The notes under the pieces were generated by a model that saw nothing but the letters and a program-made list of their open reading frames with translations, made no database searches and was not told the origin of the DNA. Below, piece by piece: positions 16,893 to 25,362 of a DNA stretch of 64,000 bases. The translations under genes were made by a program, and so were the position numbers. How positions within the stretch are numbered: position 1 is the stretch's first letter; each line of letters begins with the position of its first letter. Source of the DNA: Corallococcus sp. EGB (GTDB taxonomy: Bacteria > Myxococcota > Myxococcia > Myxococcales > Myxococcaceae); contig NZ_CP079946.1 in the NCBI RefSeq assembly GCF_019968905.1, forward strand, positions 2,108,001 through 2,172,000. The letters are read 5' to 3'.

Positions 16893-18659
16893 CTACGGCG
16901 CGGGGTGAAGGCTCACGCCCTTGAAGATGAGCGTCGCTCCGTCCGCTGCGTCCCGGATGCGGAGGACCTCTCCCCGGCCTCGTCCCAGTCCCGCGACGGC
17001 CGCGAGCTCGGCGCCTGCCGGATCCAGCGCCACCGTCACCGGTCCATCATAGAGCGGGCCGGAGTAGGAGAGGAGCAGCATGCCGCTCGATTCACTCAAC
17101 ACGACCTCGTCGAGCAGCTCGCGGCCCTGTCCCGGGTGGACCCGGTAGGAGCCCAGCCTCGCGCGCCACGATTCTGGCATCGGGGCTGGCGTGATGCGTG
17201 TTCCGAGCAGGCCCTCGCCTTGCGTCGCCGAGTGGCCAATGAGCAGCGTCTGGCCTCCCGATTGCTGGAACGTGAGCCAGAGGGGCGCCTCGCCCAGGAG
17301 TGCCCTGAAGAATCCTCGTTGGTGTGGCACCAGCTCGAGCACGAGGTCTCCGGCGGTTGCCACCAGGTTGCCGCCCTGCACGTCGATGTGCATGGGGCCC
17401 GCATCCGTCGCGTAGAGACCCGCCCACGTGGCGAGCGTCTCGGGAGCCTGGGGTTCGGGCTGCACCGCGGGCGGCTCGGGGTCGGCGACCCGCAGACCTG
17501 TCTTCACCTCGAAGGCGCGAGCGAGCACCGCCCGTGCAAGGTCGTTCACGAGCCCTCCCGCGATGTCGGTGTTGGACATGACGACTACGCCAAGCCGTTG
17601 CTCCGGCATCAACGCCACCATCGCATTGAACTGGATGGCACTCCCGTCGTGCTCCACCATCCGCACCGCGTCCCCGTTCTCCAGCGGCACGTCGTGCAGA
17701 TTCCAGGCGAGGCCGATGCGTGTCCCCACGTCGAGCGGGTGGCCCGCATTCTGCTCGCGCCACATCTCGTGGATGGATTCGGGCTGAAGCACCTGGCGGC
17801 CATCGAAGCGGCCTTCATTCAGGAGCATGCGGAGGAAGTGGCTCACGTCCTCCACGGAGCCGAGGAGTCCACCCGCGGGGGCCTCGCTCTCGAGCCAGTA
17901 GGGGGGAAGGTTCTCGGGTGGCACGCCGCCGTAACCCCGCGCCAGCCGTTCCGACAGCGTGGGCGTGACGCGGAACGCGGAGTGCTCCATCCGCAGCGGA
18001 CCGAAGATGCGCTGCTGCATGAGGATGTCGAAGTCGCTCCCGAAGGCCACCTCCACCGCGCGGCCCGCGATGACGAAGCCCGTGTTGCTGTAGGCGTGGA
18101 TCGTGCCCACGGGCCACGTGCGGTGCTCTTCACGGAGCGCCTCCACGCGCTCGGAGAGCGAGAGGGGACGGGGCGAGAAACCGCCACCGAGCTGCTCGGG
18201 GATGCCCGCATGGTGCGTGAGGAGGCTGCGCAGGGTGATGGGCGCGCTGGAGAAGCGGGCCTGCATGCTGAACCCCGGGACGACCTCCTCGATGGGCTGG
18301 TCCAGGTTCACGCGGCGCGACTCCACCGCCTGCATGACGGCGGACGCCGTGAAGACCTTGGCCACGGAGCCCAGGCGGTAGACCGTCTCTGGCGTGGCTC
18401 GGATGCCGGCCTCTTCGTGGGCCATGCCGAAGCCCTGGGACCAGACCACCTCATCGCCGTCGACCAGCGCGAGGCTCAGGCCCTTCACCCCGGTCTGTGC
18501 CATGGCGATGGGGATTTCGCGCTCGAACCCCCGCCTGAGCGCCGCGTAGCCCGGCCCGGCTGGAGGTGGAGGCGGGTCGCCATGACAGGCGGAGGCGAAG
18601 GTGCAGGCGAGCACCAGCGCCCGGAACCAACGGGAGGGGGCAGGAAGATGGGACTGCAT
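16893..18659 (-). CDS. serine hydrolase (class C beta-lactamase/DD-peptidase fold) lipoprotein
   Basis: The 588-residue protein has a lipobox (TFASAC, about residue 25). The beta-lactamase-related domain contains S98-V-A-K101 (SxxK) and Y190-S-N192 (YxN) catalytic motifs, and a separate C-terminal beta domain begins at about residue 395. Members include esterases, D-aminopeptidases and penicillin-binding-protein-like enzymes; true beta-lactamase activity is uncommon at this length. AAGGAGA five bases before the ATG fixes the start. The likely location is an outer-membrane lipoprotein facing the periplasm. It is followed upstream by the unrelated RstB-like kinase on the same strand. Confidence 0.9.
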   Translation of the reverse strand: MQSHLPAPSRWFRALVLACTFASACHGDPPPPPAGPGYAALRRGFEREIPIAMAQTGVKGLSLALVDGDEVVWSQGFGMAHEEAGIRATPETVYRLGSVAKVFTASAVMQAVESRRVNLDQPIEEVVPGFSMQARFSSAPITLRSLLTHHAGIPEQLGGGFSPRPLSLSERVEALREEHRTWPVGTIHAYSNTGFVIAGRAVEVAFGSDFDILMQQRIFGPLRMEHSAFRVTPTLSERLARGYGGVPPENLPPYWLESEAPAGGLLGSVEDVSHFLRMLLNEGRFDGRQVLQPESIHEMWREQNAGHPLDVGTRIGLAWNLHDVPLENGDAVRMVEHDGSAIQFNAMVALMPEQRLGVVVMSNTDIAGGLVNDLARAVLARAFEVKTGLRVADPEPPAVQPEPQAPETLATWAGLYATDAGPMHIDVQGGNLVATAGDLVLELVPHQRGFFRALLGEAPLWLTFQQSGGQTLLIGHSATQGEGLLGTRITPAPMPESWRARLGSYRVHPGQGRELLDEVVLSESSGMLLLSYSGPLYDGPVTVALDPAGAELAAVAGLGRGRGEVLRIRDAADGATLIFKGVSLHPAP

Positions 18660-18757
18660 CGGTGTCTCCTTGGGCCCGAAGCTCGGGCGCGGGGAGACTT
18701 CTTCCAGGATGGGCCGCCTGAGGCCGTGGGAGTCGCGTCAGCGATTGTCACCGTTTG

Positions 18758-20176
18758 TCACGGCGCTCCCCGGGCGTCGGGCCACGAGAGCGCGACGCGG
18801 GCGCCCCCCAGGGGAGCCTCTGTCGCCCACGCACGCCCCTGGTGGGCCTGCATGATGCGGTGGGTGATGGCGAGCCCCAGCCCATGCCCGCCCGTCTTGC
18901 GGTTGCGGCTGTCATCCAGGCGGGTGAAGGGGAGGAACAGCCGCTCCCGCTCCGAGGCGGGAATCCCGGGCCCGTCATCATCCACGGCGACAGTGCAGTG
19001 CGTCCCATCCCTGCTCACGTGGACGTGCACCTCCGAGCGCGCATGGCGCTGTGCATTCTGGATGAGGTTGCCGATGGCCCGCCGCAGATAGCGTGGCGAG
19101 CCCTCCGTCTCCACGGTGTCCGCGGCATGGAGCTGGAAGCGCAAGTGAGGACTGAGGACGGAGCGCTGGCCAAAGAGCTCCGTCACCACTTCGGTCAGGT
19201 CCACGCGCACCCGCTCCAGCGGTGGGGCGTCGCGGTGCAGGCGTGTGAAGGTGAGGAGCTCCTCGGTGAGCTGGTCCAGCTCGTCCACGTCCTTCTCCAT
19301 CTCGCCGAGCTGGGCGTGGAGTGTGGCGGCATTCGTCGGTTCTCTTGCCAGGTGGAGGGCGAAGTGCAGGCGGGAGATGGGGGTGCGCAGCTCGTGGGAG
19401 ATGGCCTGCAGGCTGGCTTGCTGCTCCTGGCTCATGCGCTGGATGCGCTCCGCCATGTCGTTGAACGTTCGCGCCAGGTGGCCAATGGGCTCGGGCGCTC
19501 GGGCCTCCGCGCGAGCCTGGAAGTCGCCCTGGCCGAAGGTGCTCGCGGTCGCCGCCAGACGGGTGACGTGCCGGTACAACGGCCAGGTGAGCGCGAGCAC
19601 CGCGAGTCCGAGCACCGCGAGGAGCACCGATGTCTCCGGCGCGAGGAACTCGATTGCCCGCTCCGGGCTGGGCCCGAGCCGGAGCTCCTGCACCACCACC
19701 TGCTCCGAGTCACGAAGCGGAAGGAACAGGAACACCTGGTCCCCCGTCACGCCCGAGGACTTCATCCACGCCGAGGGGACGCCCTGGGCGAGCCGCTCGC
19801 GGACGCGCTGAGGCGGGTTCATGCTCAGCACCTCGCCTCGGGCACGCAGCGCGATGGGGTAGTCGAAGTGCTTCCGCCATCGCGCCACGACCTCTTCCCA
19901 CTTCGCTGGGGGTTGGGAGGCGAGCTCCTGCGCGATGAGCCATTGCAGCCCCTGGGTGAGGCGCTCCAGCTCGCGGCCCGAGGTCGCCGCGTGGGCCTCC
20001 GCCTCCTCCGCGTCGAGCGACTGGGGCGGCAGCCGGCGCGTGGACATGGTCACCATGACGATGAGCGCGAGGACGATGGCGGCGACGATGCCCGCATACA
20101 TCCGGAAGAACAGTCCTCCCCATTGACGGAGGGGCCCCACACGCGGATTCCTCAATCGAAGACCTCTTCCTTCCAT
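18758..20176 (-). CDS. sensor histidine kinase (RstB-like)
   Basis: The 472-residue kinase has transmembrane segment 1 at about 23-44, a periplasmic sensor of about 125 residues, and transmembrane segment 2 at about 171-191. A HAMP domain follows, then an H-box QAISHELRTPISRL with His251, an N-box NLIQNAQRHA and G-boxes (DDDGPGIP, GGHGLGLA). The H-box wording and RR-HK order resemble RstAB. The gene starts 22 bases after the response-regulator stop and forms one operon with it. In-frame sequence upstream of 20176 is the antisense shadow of the regulator gene. The signal sensed is unknown. Confidence 0.93.
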   Translation of the reverse strand: MEGRGLRLRNPRVGPLRQWGGLFFRMYAGIVAAIVLALIVMVTMSTRRLPPQSLDAEEAEAHAATSGRELERLTQGLQWLIAQELASQPPAKWEEVVARWRKHFDYPIALRARGEVLSMNPPQRVRERLAQGVPSAWMKSSGVTGDQVFLFLPLRDSEQVVVQELRLGPSPERAIEFLAPETSVLLAVLGLAVLALTWPLYRHVTRLAATASTFGQGDFQARAEARAPEPIGHLARTFNDMAERIQRMSQEQQASLQAISHELRTPISRLHFALHLAREPTNAATLHAQLGEMEKDVDELDQLTEELLTFTRLHRDAPPLERVRVDLTEVVTELFGQRSVLSPHLRFQLHAADTVETEGSPRYLRRAIGNLIQNAQRHARSEVHVHVSRDGTHCTVAVDDDGPGIPASERERLFLPFTRLDDSRNRKTGGHGLGLAITHRIMQAHQGRAWATEAPLGGARVALSWPDARGAP

Positions 20177-20198
20177 CCCCGGGGTCGAAGTGGGGGCC

Positions 20199-20900
20199 CT
20201 ATTCGGGCGTGCAGAAGTAGCCCCGGCCGCGCACCGTCTTGATGATCCGGTGCGGCGGCTCGTCGCCCAGCTTCCGCCGAAGCTTGGAGATGCGCATGTC
20301 GATGGAGCGGTCCAGGCCATCATGCTCGATACCGCGCAGGGAGGAGAGCAGGTCGTCCCGGCTGAGCACCTCCGGAGCGCTCCGGGCCAGCAGCCACAGC
20401 AGGTCGAACTCGGCATCCGTGAGATGGACTGGCGTGTCCGCGAGGCGGATGGTGCGCAGGACGCTGTCAATGCGCAGCTTCACGGAAGGAAACCACCGGC
20501 TGTCGTGCGGCGCTGGGGCGCCTCCCCGGGTCGCACGGCGGAAGAGGGCGCGCAGCCGGGAGAGGAGCACATGGGGACGAACGGGCTTGGTGAGGTAGTC
20601 GTCCGCGCCCGTGTCGAGTGCCACGACCTCGTGGAGGTCCTCGTCGAGCGCGGTGAGCATGAGGATCCAACCGGAGAAGCTCTCTCGCGCTTGTCTGCAG
20701 ACCTCGATGCCGCTCATGCCAGGGAGGAGGATGTCCAGGACGAGGCAGTCCGGAGGCTCGCTCCTGAGCGCGGCGAGCGCATCCGGACCGTTCGTCACGG
20801 CCCTGACCCTGAATCCCTGTCCGCGTAGGAAGGACGAGACGAGCTCGGCCAGTCGTTCATCATCCTCCACGAGGAGGATGTCCTGGGGGCGGCTCTCCAT
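20199..20900 (-). CDS. OmpR-family response regulator (RstA-like)
   Basis: The 233-residue protein has a receiver domain (LLVEDDERLAELV; phospho-acceptor Asp56 in CLVLDILLPG; the conserved Lys in LTKPVRP) and a winged-helix DNA-binding domain ending GRGYFCTPE. It is the first gene of a two-gene operon with the kinase. The translation start is the ATG after GGCAGGCACC; an upstream in-frame extension has no family similarity. Targets are unknown. A 14-bp palindrome at 21029-21042 lies in the divergent gap between it and the Cfr-like gene. Confidence 0.93.
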   Translation of the reverse strand: MESRPQDILLVEDDERLAELVSSFLRGQGFRVRAVTNGPDALAALRSEPPDCLVLDILLPGMSGIEVCRQARESFSGWILMLTALDEDLHEVVALDTGADDYLTKPVRPHVLLSRLRALFRRATRGGAPAPHDSRWFPSVKLRIDSVLRTIRLADTPVHLTDAEFDLLWLLARSAPEVLSRDDLLSSLRGIEHDGLDRSIDMRISKLRRKLGDEPPHRIIKTVRGRGYFCTPE

Positions 20901-21028
20901 GGTGCCTGCCAATATCCAGCATCCAGTCCACGCGGAGAAGCGACGCTCGCGTTCCTGGCCCCGGCAGCCGTTGTCTGTCTGAGGCGCGAACCACAAAGGG
21001 GCTGCAAGCCCGTGGAGCGCGTGTTACA

Positions 21029-21042
21029 CAGCGCATGCGCTG
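21029..21042. repeat. perfect 14-bp palindrome
   Basis: CAGCGCA followed by TGCGCTG forms a perfect palindrome in the 261-base divergent gap between the RstA-like regulator and the Cfr-like methyltransferase gene. It may be a regulator-binding site. Short GC-rich palindromes also arise by chance in DNA of this composition. Confidence 0.3.
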
Positions 21043-21090
21043 GTCCTGCCAGCGCCACCATGGCCTGAGTCACCCAACCCCAGTCGCTTC

Positions 21091-21158
21091 GAGGATGCAC
21101 GTCATCCTCTCGAATGAGCCGCGCACGGTATCCGTGTGCCCTTGGGTTTTTGGAGTGA
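21091..21158 (+). promoter_or_regulatory. structured leader of the Cfr-like gene: two hairpins and a 14-codon leader ORF
   Basis: Hairpin 1 is GAGGATG (21091-21097), a 5-base loop and CATCCTC (21103-21109). Hairpin 2 is GCGCACGG (21121-21128), loop TAT and CCGTGTGC (21132-21139), eight pairs with one G-U. TTTTT follows at 21147-21151. An ATG at 21114 opens a 14-codon frame reading MSRARYPCALGFLE and stopping at 21158, three bases before the methyltransferase ATG. The frame spans hairpin 2 and the gene's own GGAG. The arrangement resembles leader-peptide attenuators of ribosome-modifying resistance genes. The leader ORF has no good ribosome-binding site, so this is a hypothesis. Confidence 0.35.
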
Positions 21159-21161
21159 TTC

Positions 21162-22277
21162 ATGTCCATGCGCCGCAGCTCCCTGCACGAACTTCCGCCC
21201 CCGCCTCCGGGTATCCTCTCCGAAGTCCACTCGTTCCTTCGCGGGCTCGGTGCGCCTCCGTATCGTTACCAGCAGTTGGTGACGGCCTTTCAGCGGGGCG
21301 CGCAGAGCTTCCAGGAGGTCCGCGACCTGCCGAGCGACCTGCGGCAGCAGCTCGTCTCCCGCTTCGGGCTGACCGTCCTTCCGCTCGAGGTCGAGACAGT
21401 CCGTACGGGAGCGCAGGTGGAGAAGGTGCTCTTCCGCACGCGCACGGGGGCGCGTGTCGAGACCGTCCTCTCGCGCTACCGCGCCGGCTGGTCCTCGGTC
21501 TGCGTGTCCACGCAAGCAGGCTGCGGGCTCGCTTGTTCGTTCTGCGCCACGGGCGCCCTGGGGCTCGAGCGCAACCTGAGCGCTGACGAGATCTGCGCCC
21601 AGGTCGTGCACCGGCGCTGGAGCTCGGAGCCTGGCGGCGCTCCGAAGAGCGTCGCGTTCATGGGGATGGGCGAGGCCCTCGCGAATCCGAACGTGCTCAC
21701 GGCGCTGAGCGTGCTCACGGCGCCGGGCTACGGGGGGCTGTCACCGCGTCGAATCACCGTCTCGACGGTGGGCCTCGCGCCGGCCCTCGCCGCGCTCACC
21801 GAGGCGCACCCCCAGGTCACCCTGACCCTCTCGGTTCATTCTCCGTTCCCCGAGCAACGCGCACAGCTCATCCCGCTCGAGCGCCGGTTCACCCTCGAGG
21901 AGAACCTCGCGATCCTGGATCGACACGTTCTGCGCGCACGGCGGAAGACCTACCTGGCGTACCTGTTGATCGAAGGCATCAACGACTCCGAGGAACACCT
22001 CGCTGCGCTCGCGCGACTCGTGCAGCGGCGGTCCAGGCCGGAGCTCTTTCACGTCAGCGTCATCCGCTACAACGCCGCCTTTGGGGCGGACCCGTCGTTC
22101 CGGGCCCCGGAGTCCTCGAGGGTCGACGACTTCGTGGCGCGGCTGCATCGCCTGGGCGTCAATGCGACGCGACGGCAGCAGTTCGGGGCGGACATCGATG
22201 CGGCTTGCGGTCAGTTGCGCGCGGAATCGCTGGGTCGCCTCGGTCGGCGGCGCCCCTCCGGCGATCCCCGTGGATGA
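21162..22277 (+). CDS. Cfr-like 23S rRNA (adenine-2503) radical-SAM methyltransferase
   Basis: The 371-residue enzyme of the RlmN/Cfr family has cluster cysteines C121-x3-C125-x2-C128 (AGCGLACSFCATG) and the two catalytic cysteines C114 and C349 (DIDAACGQL). Several blocks follow Cfr, not RlmN, as I remember the two families: MGMGEALAN (RlmN has MGMGEPL), YRAGW before the catalytic Cys, SPRRITVST, IRYNAAFGAD, and RRQQFGADIDAACGQL. RlmN methylates A2503 at C2. Cfr methylates C8 and protects the ribosome from phenicols, lincosamides, oxazolidinones, pleuromutilins and streptogramin A. The start has TTGGAG seven bases upstream and a structured leader. The specificity needs testing. Confidence 0.85.
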   Translation: MSMRRSSLHELPPPPPGILSEVHSFLRGLGAPPYRYQQLVTAFQRGAQSFQEVRDLPSDLRQQLVSRFGLTVLPLEVETVRTGAQVEKVLFRTRTGARVETVLSRYRAGWSSVCVSTQAGCGLACSFCATGALGLERNLSADEICAQVVHRRWSSEPGGAPKSVAFMGMGEALANPNVLTALSVLTAPGYGGLSPRRITVSTVGLAPALAALTEAHPQVTLTLSVHSPFPEQRAQLIPLERRFTLEENLAILDRHVLRARRKTYLAYLLIEGINDSEEHLAALARLVQRRSRPELFHVSVIRYNAAFGADPSFRAPESSRVDDFVARLHRLGVNATRRQQFGADIDAACGQLRAESLGRLGRRRPSGDPRG

Positions 22278-22302
22278 CCGCGCGGGGTTAGGATCGCGGA
22301 CC

Positions 22303-22662
22303 ATGGCCCGACGCTGGATTGAAATCCGTTCGTACAACTTGAAGCCGGGGACGCGGCAGGCGTTCCATGACCTCTTCACCCGGGAGGCGCTGCCGATGTT
22401 GGCGCGATGGAAGGTGGAGGTCGTCTGTGCGGGGGGCTCGCCGCATGACGACGTCTCGTACTTCCTCATCCGCGCGTATGACAGCGTGGCCCACCGGGAC
22501 AGCAGCCAGGACGCCTTCTACGGCAGTGACGAGTGGCGCAAGGGGCCTCGCGAGGCCATCCTCGCCTTCATCGAGAGCTACACCTCGGTGATGCTCGAGG
22601 TGGACGAGGCCACCCTCCAGGACCTGCGGCGTACGGGCTCGGGCTCGCGGGACTTGAGCTGA
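22303..22662 (+). CDS. NIPSNAP family protein
   Basis: The 119-residue ferredoxin-like (dimeric alpha-beta barrel) protein starts MARRWIEIRSYNLKPGTRQA, the usual NIPSNAP opening, with FHDLFTREALPMLARWKVEV after it. NIPSNAP domains are small stand-alone modules of uncertain biochemical role, sometimes linked to vesicle or metabolic functions. It begins 25 bases after the Cfr-like gene and may be co-transcribed. The ribosome-binding site is weak (AGGA about 12 bases upstream). Confidence 0.8.
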   Translation: MARRWIEIRSYNLKPGTRQAFHDLFTREALPMLARWKVEVVCAGGSPHDDVSYFLIRAYDSVAHRDSSQDAFYGSDEWRKGPREAILAFIESYTSVMLEVDEATLQDLRRTGSGSRDLS

Positions 22663-22804
22663 ACTCAGGATTGCCGCAAGGGCTCACCGCGTCATGCATG
22701 CGTTTTGAAGCAAACCTTCATCCTCGCGACATTGCCCCCCCGGGGTCCATTGTCAGGCGTCTCCAAGCCCTGTCTGCTTGAACCCTCGCCCAAAGGAGAA
22801 GGTC

Positions 22805-24223
22805 ATGGCACATCGCGGGTTTGGCCTGGGAGTCTTCTGCTGTATCGCTTTGTTGGGATGGGGTTGCGGGGGAGTGCCTCCGGGCACGGACGAGCCTCCC
22901 AGCGAGACGCCGGCGGAAGCGCGTCTCCAGGAGGCATTGGAGGACGCCACGGAGGCGGCCCCGGACCATGGCCACACGCCCCCTGGGGCGAGCGTGGAGC
23001 TGAGGCGCTTCCAGGCCTCCCCCATCTCCATCAAGCATGACCGGGACGGCGACCAGGTCCTCCTGTCCTACCTCACCGGGACCGCCGATTTCGGAGGCGG
23101 TCCGGTCTCCGTGCCTGGGGGCGGCGAGGGCGTCGCGCTGGTGGGATACAAGTCCCATGGCGCCGTCAAATGGGCTCGGGCCTTCGCGGGCAGGACCTCG
23201 TCAATCATTGGCCCGGCCATTGACAAGAGGGGGAACATTTCCCTGGTAGTGGAAAAGTCGTTCTGGCCAGACATGGACTTCGGAGGAGGCCCCATCTCCG
23301 CCGCGCGTTTCATCGTTGGCTTGAACCGGACCGGCGGCTTCCGTTGGGTTCGCCCCATTGGCGGCCAGGGCTTCTTCCAGCCCTATGAGATTGTCGCCAG
23401 CCGCTCCGGTGACATCACCATCGCGGGGGTCTACAACGGCGTCGTGGATTTCGGGCAGGGCCCGCTCGCCTCGGCACCGGACACGGCCTTCATCGCCCAG
23501 TTCTCCGCCGATGGCACGCCCCGCTGGAGCCACATCTTTCCCGACGTGAAGGGCAGCGAGGCCCCCGGGCTGGCGGTGGATGACGACGGGACCACGTATC
23601 TGGGCGGAACCATCACCACTGCCTTCAACGGAGACGGCAGCTACTACGGCGACTTCTTCCTCAAGCGGTTCACTCCCGGAGGCACCCTCGTTTGGAGCCG
23701 GCGCGTGCTGGGCCCCCTGGGCAACGTGAGGAGTCTGGCCATGCACGGCAACCGGGTGGCGCTGACGGGCTTCTTCCGCGAGCCCTTCTCCTTCGCGGGG
23801 CAGACCGTGACGCCCTCGGGGTGGGCGGACGCCTTCGTCCTGACCTACTCGACGTCAGGCGAGGAGTCCTGGGGGCAGGGCTTCGCCAGCCGCGGCCGGT
23901 CCATCGCCGTGTCGTCGAAGGGCGAGGTGGTGGTGGTGGGTGATTACGTGACGGGAGACACCATCGCCGGAGTCCCGCTCCCCCCGGTGCCACCGAGCGC
24001 GGCCCCCTGGAGCATCTTCGCCGCCAGCTTCAAGATTTCGAATGGACGAATCCGCTGGGCGCGGGGGTTCCCCTCCACCGGCAGCTGGGTCTCTGACGTC
24101 GACATCGACAAGAAGGGCCTGAGCCGGGTCGTGGGGTACTTCTATGGAGACACGGATTTTGGCGATGGGCCGGTGACGCCCGTGTCCCCCTATACCGGGT
24201 TCGTGCTGGGACTCGCGCGCTGA
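22805..24223 (+). CDS. beta-propeller-like repeat lipoprotein
   Basis: The 472-residue product has a strong AAAGGAGA ribosome-binding site and a signal peptide with lipobox (LLGWGCGG). Repeats contain the motif DFGGGP or DFGxGP (TADFGGGPVS, MDFGGGPIS, VDFGQGPLA, TDFGDGPVT), alternating with strands like FIAQFSADGTPRWSHIFP. This pattern belongs to the myxobacterial SBBP/propeller-like repeat proteins, which form a beta-propeller outside the cytoplasm. No enzyme motif is visible. It is followed about 100 bases later by a RICIN-domain lipoprotein on the same strand. Confidence 0.8.
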   Translation: MAHRGFGLGVFCCIALLGWGCGGVPPGTDEPPSETPAEARLQEALEDATEAAPDHGHTPPGASVELRRFQASPISIKHDRDGDQVLLSYLTGTADFGGGPVSVPGGGEGVALVGYKSHGAVKWARAFAGRTSSIIGPAIDKRGNISLVVEKSFWPDMDFGGGPISAARFIVGLNRTGGFRWVRPIGGQGFFQPYEIVASRSGDITIAGVYNGVVDFGQGPLASAPDTAFIAQFSADGTPRWSHIFPDVKGSEAPGLAVDDDGTTYLGGTITTAFNGDGSYYGDFFLKRFTPGGTLVWSRRVLGPLGNVRSLAMHGNRVALTGFFREPFSFAGQTVTPSGWADAFVLTYSTSGEESWGQGFASRGRSIAVSSKGEVVVVGDYVTGDTIAGVPLPPVPPSAAPWSIFAASFKISNGRIRWARGFPSTGSWVSDVDIDKKGLSRVVGYFYGDTDFGDGPVTPVSPYTGFVLGLAR

Positions 24224-24326
24224 GGTGAGGCGCTCGTCAGGGGGGGCGCATGAGCAGGCCTCTAGCGGGACTGCGACGCGTGCCGCCGGATGCGGGGACC
24301 CACAACGCGGTATCGAGGAGGGAAAC

Positions 24327-25262
24327 ATGCTTGAACGATTGCTTGCTGTACTGGGGCCAGTCGCTCGCGTTGCGCTGCCAGCACTGGTCATCAGTTGTGC
24401 GCCCGGGGACGAGAGCCCCCCAATCGCAGAGGAGGTCACGGCTCCCGCGGTGGCAACCGTGGCGCAGAAGTTGGCCAGTCCGGTGTCGCGCCAGAACAAC
24501 ACGCCGTGTGTCTATTCCGGAGCGAACGGAACAGGCACGGAGCTCTGCTTCAACGGACTTGGATATTCAGACCGCTTGCCGTTCACCGTGCTGAGCGTAC
24601 GCCCGAACAACTCTCGCATCTGGGTGACCGACGAGCAGGGCGCCGGCGTCCCTGGCGCGACCTGGTATCTCGTCCCGGACCACGGGACGCTCAACCTGCC
24701 GGCAAACTCGGGCGCGACGCGCGTGTGGACCGGATGGCAAGGCGCCAACCATGCATTCGTCCCCGGCAACATCATCCTGGAATCCACCAATCTTCCGGGG
24801 GCGGTTCCGTACTGTCTCGATGCGCTGGGTGGCAACCCGTACAATGGACTCCAGGTCGGCATCTATCCGTGTCATCCATATAGTGCCGCGAAGTGGCAGA
24901 TCACCAGCATGCCCCTGGGCGGCGGCAGCGGTTATCGAATCAGCTTGGTTGACTTCTGGAGCTACTGCCTGGACTTCTCCTCACCGCCAGCGAACGCGGG
25001 CGCGAAGATCCAGACGTGGGGTTGCTATTCGCCCACACCTCCACAGCAGAAGTGGTTTCGCTCGAACGTCTCGAGTGGGAATGGGCCCCAAGCCGAGCTC
25101 CTGTTCACGCGCACGGCGCAGGGCTCCGACTTCTACCTCGACGTCATGAACGGCACGATCCAGGCATGGCAGCCGGTCTGGGGCTGGCCTTACAATGGTG
25201 GGTACGCACAGCGCTGGGTGGTCTGGGATACCAGCCGCAACCACCCGCCGATCATCAATTGA
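24327..25262 (+). CDS. RICIN-type beta-trefoil lectin-domain lipoprotein
   Basis: The 311-residue product has a lipobox-like segment (ALVISCAPG). From about residue 165 to the end it has a ricin-B-like beta-trefoil with the repeated pattern YCLD(A/F)...QVGIYPCH and YCLDF...IQTWGCYS...QKWF, including cysteine pairs and QxW signatures (QKWF, QRWV). Such domains bind sugars. The middle, about 45-160, is a separate beta-rich region with CVYSGANGTGTELCFNG. GAGGAGGG before the ATG sets the start. The probable role is a surface carbohydrate-binding protein; the ligand is unknown. Confidence 0.8.
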   Translation: MLERLLAVLGPVARVALPALVISCAPGDESPPIAEEVTAPAVATVAQKLASPVSRQNNTPCVYSGANGTGTELCFNGLGYSDRLPFTVLSVRPNNSRIWVTDEQGAGVPGATWYLVPDHGTLNLPANSGATRVWTGWQGANHAFVPGNIILESTNLPGAVPYCLDALGGNPYNGLQVGIYPCHPYSAAKWQITSMPLGGGSGYRISLVDFWSYCLDFSSPPANAGAKIQTWGCYSPTPPQQKWFRSNVSSGNGPQAELLFTRTAQGSDFYLDVMNGTIQAWQPVWGWPYNGGYAQRWVVWDTSRNHPPIIN

Positions 25263-25362
25263 GTTGGAACAGCGCGCTACGGCGCGAGCGGGAGGTTCAT
25301 GGCGGCAGCCCAATCAAGGGCTGCCGGCTGGCCTGCGACCGTGTCGGACGGCGGCAACTCGC

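Noticed and set aside
16905..19091. 728-codon plus-strand frame
   Set aside because: It is antisense to the beta-lactamase-fold gene, which has full catalytic motifs, a signal peptide and a ribosome-binding site.
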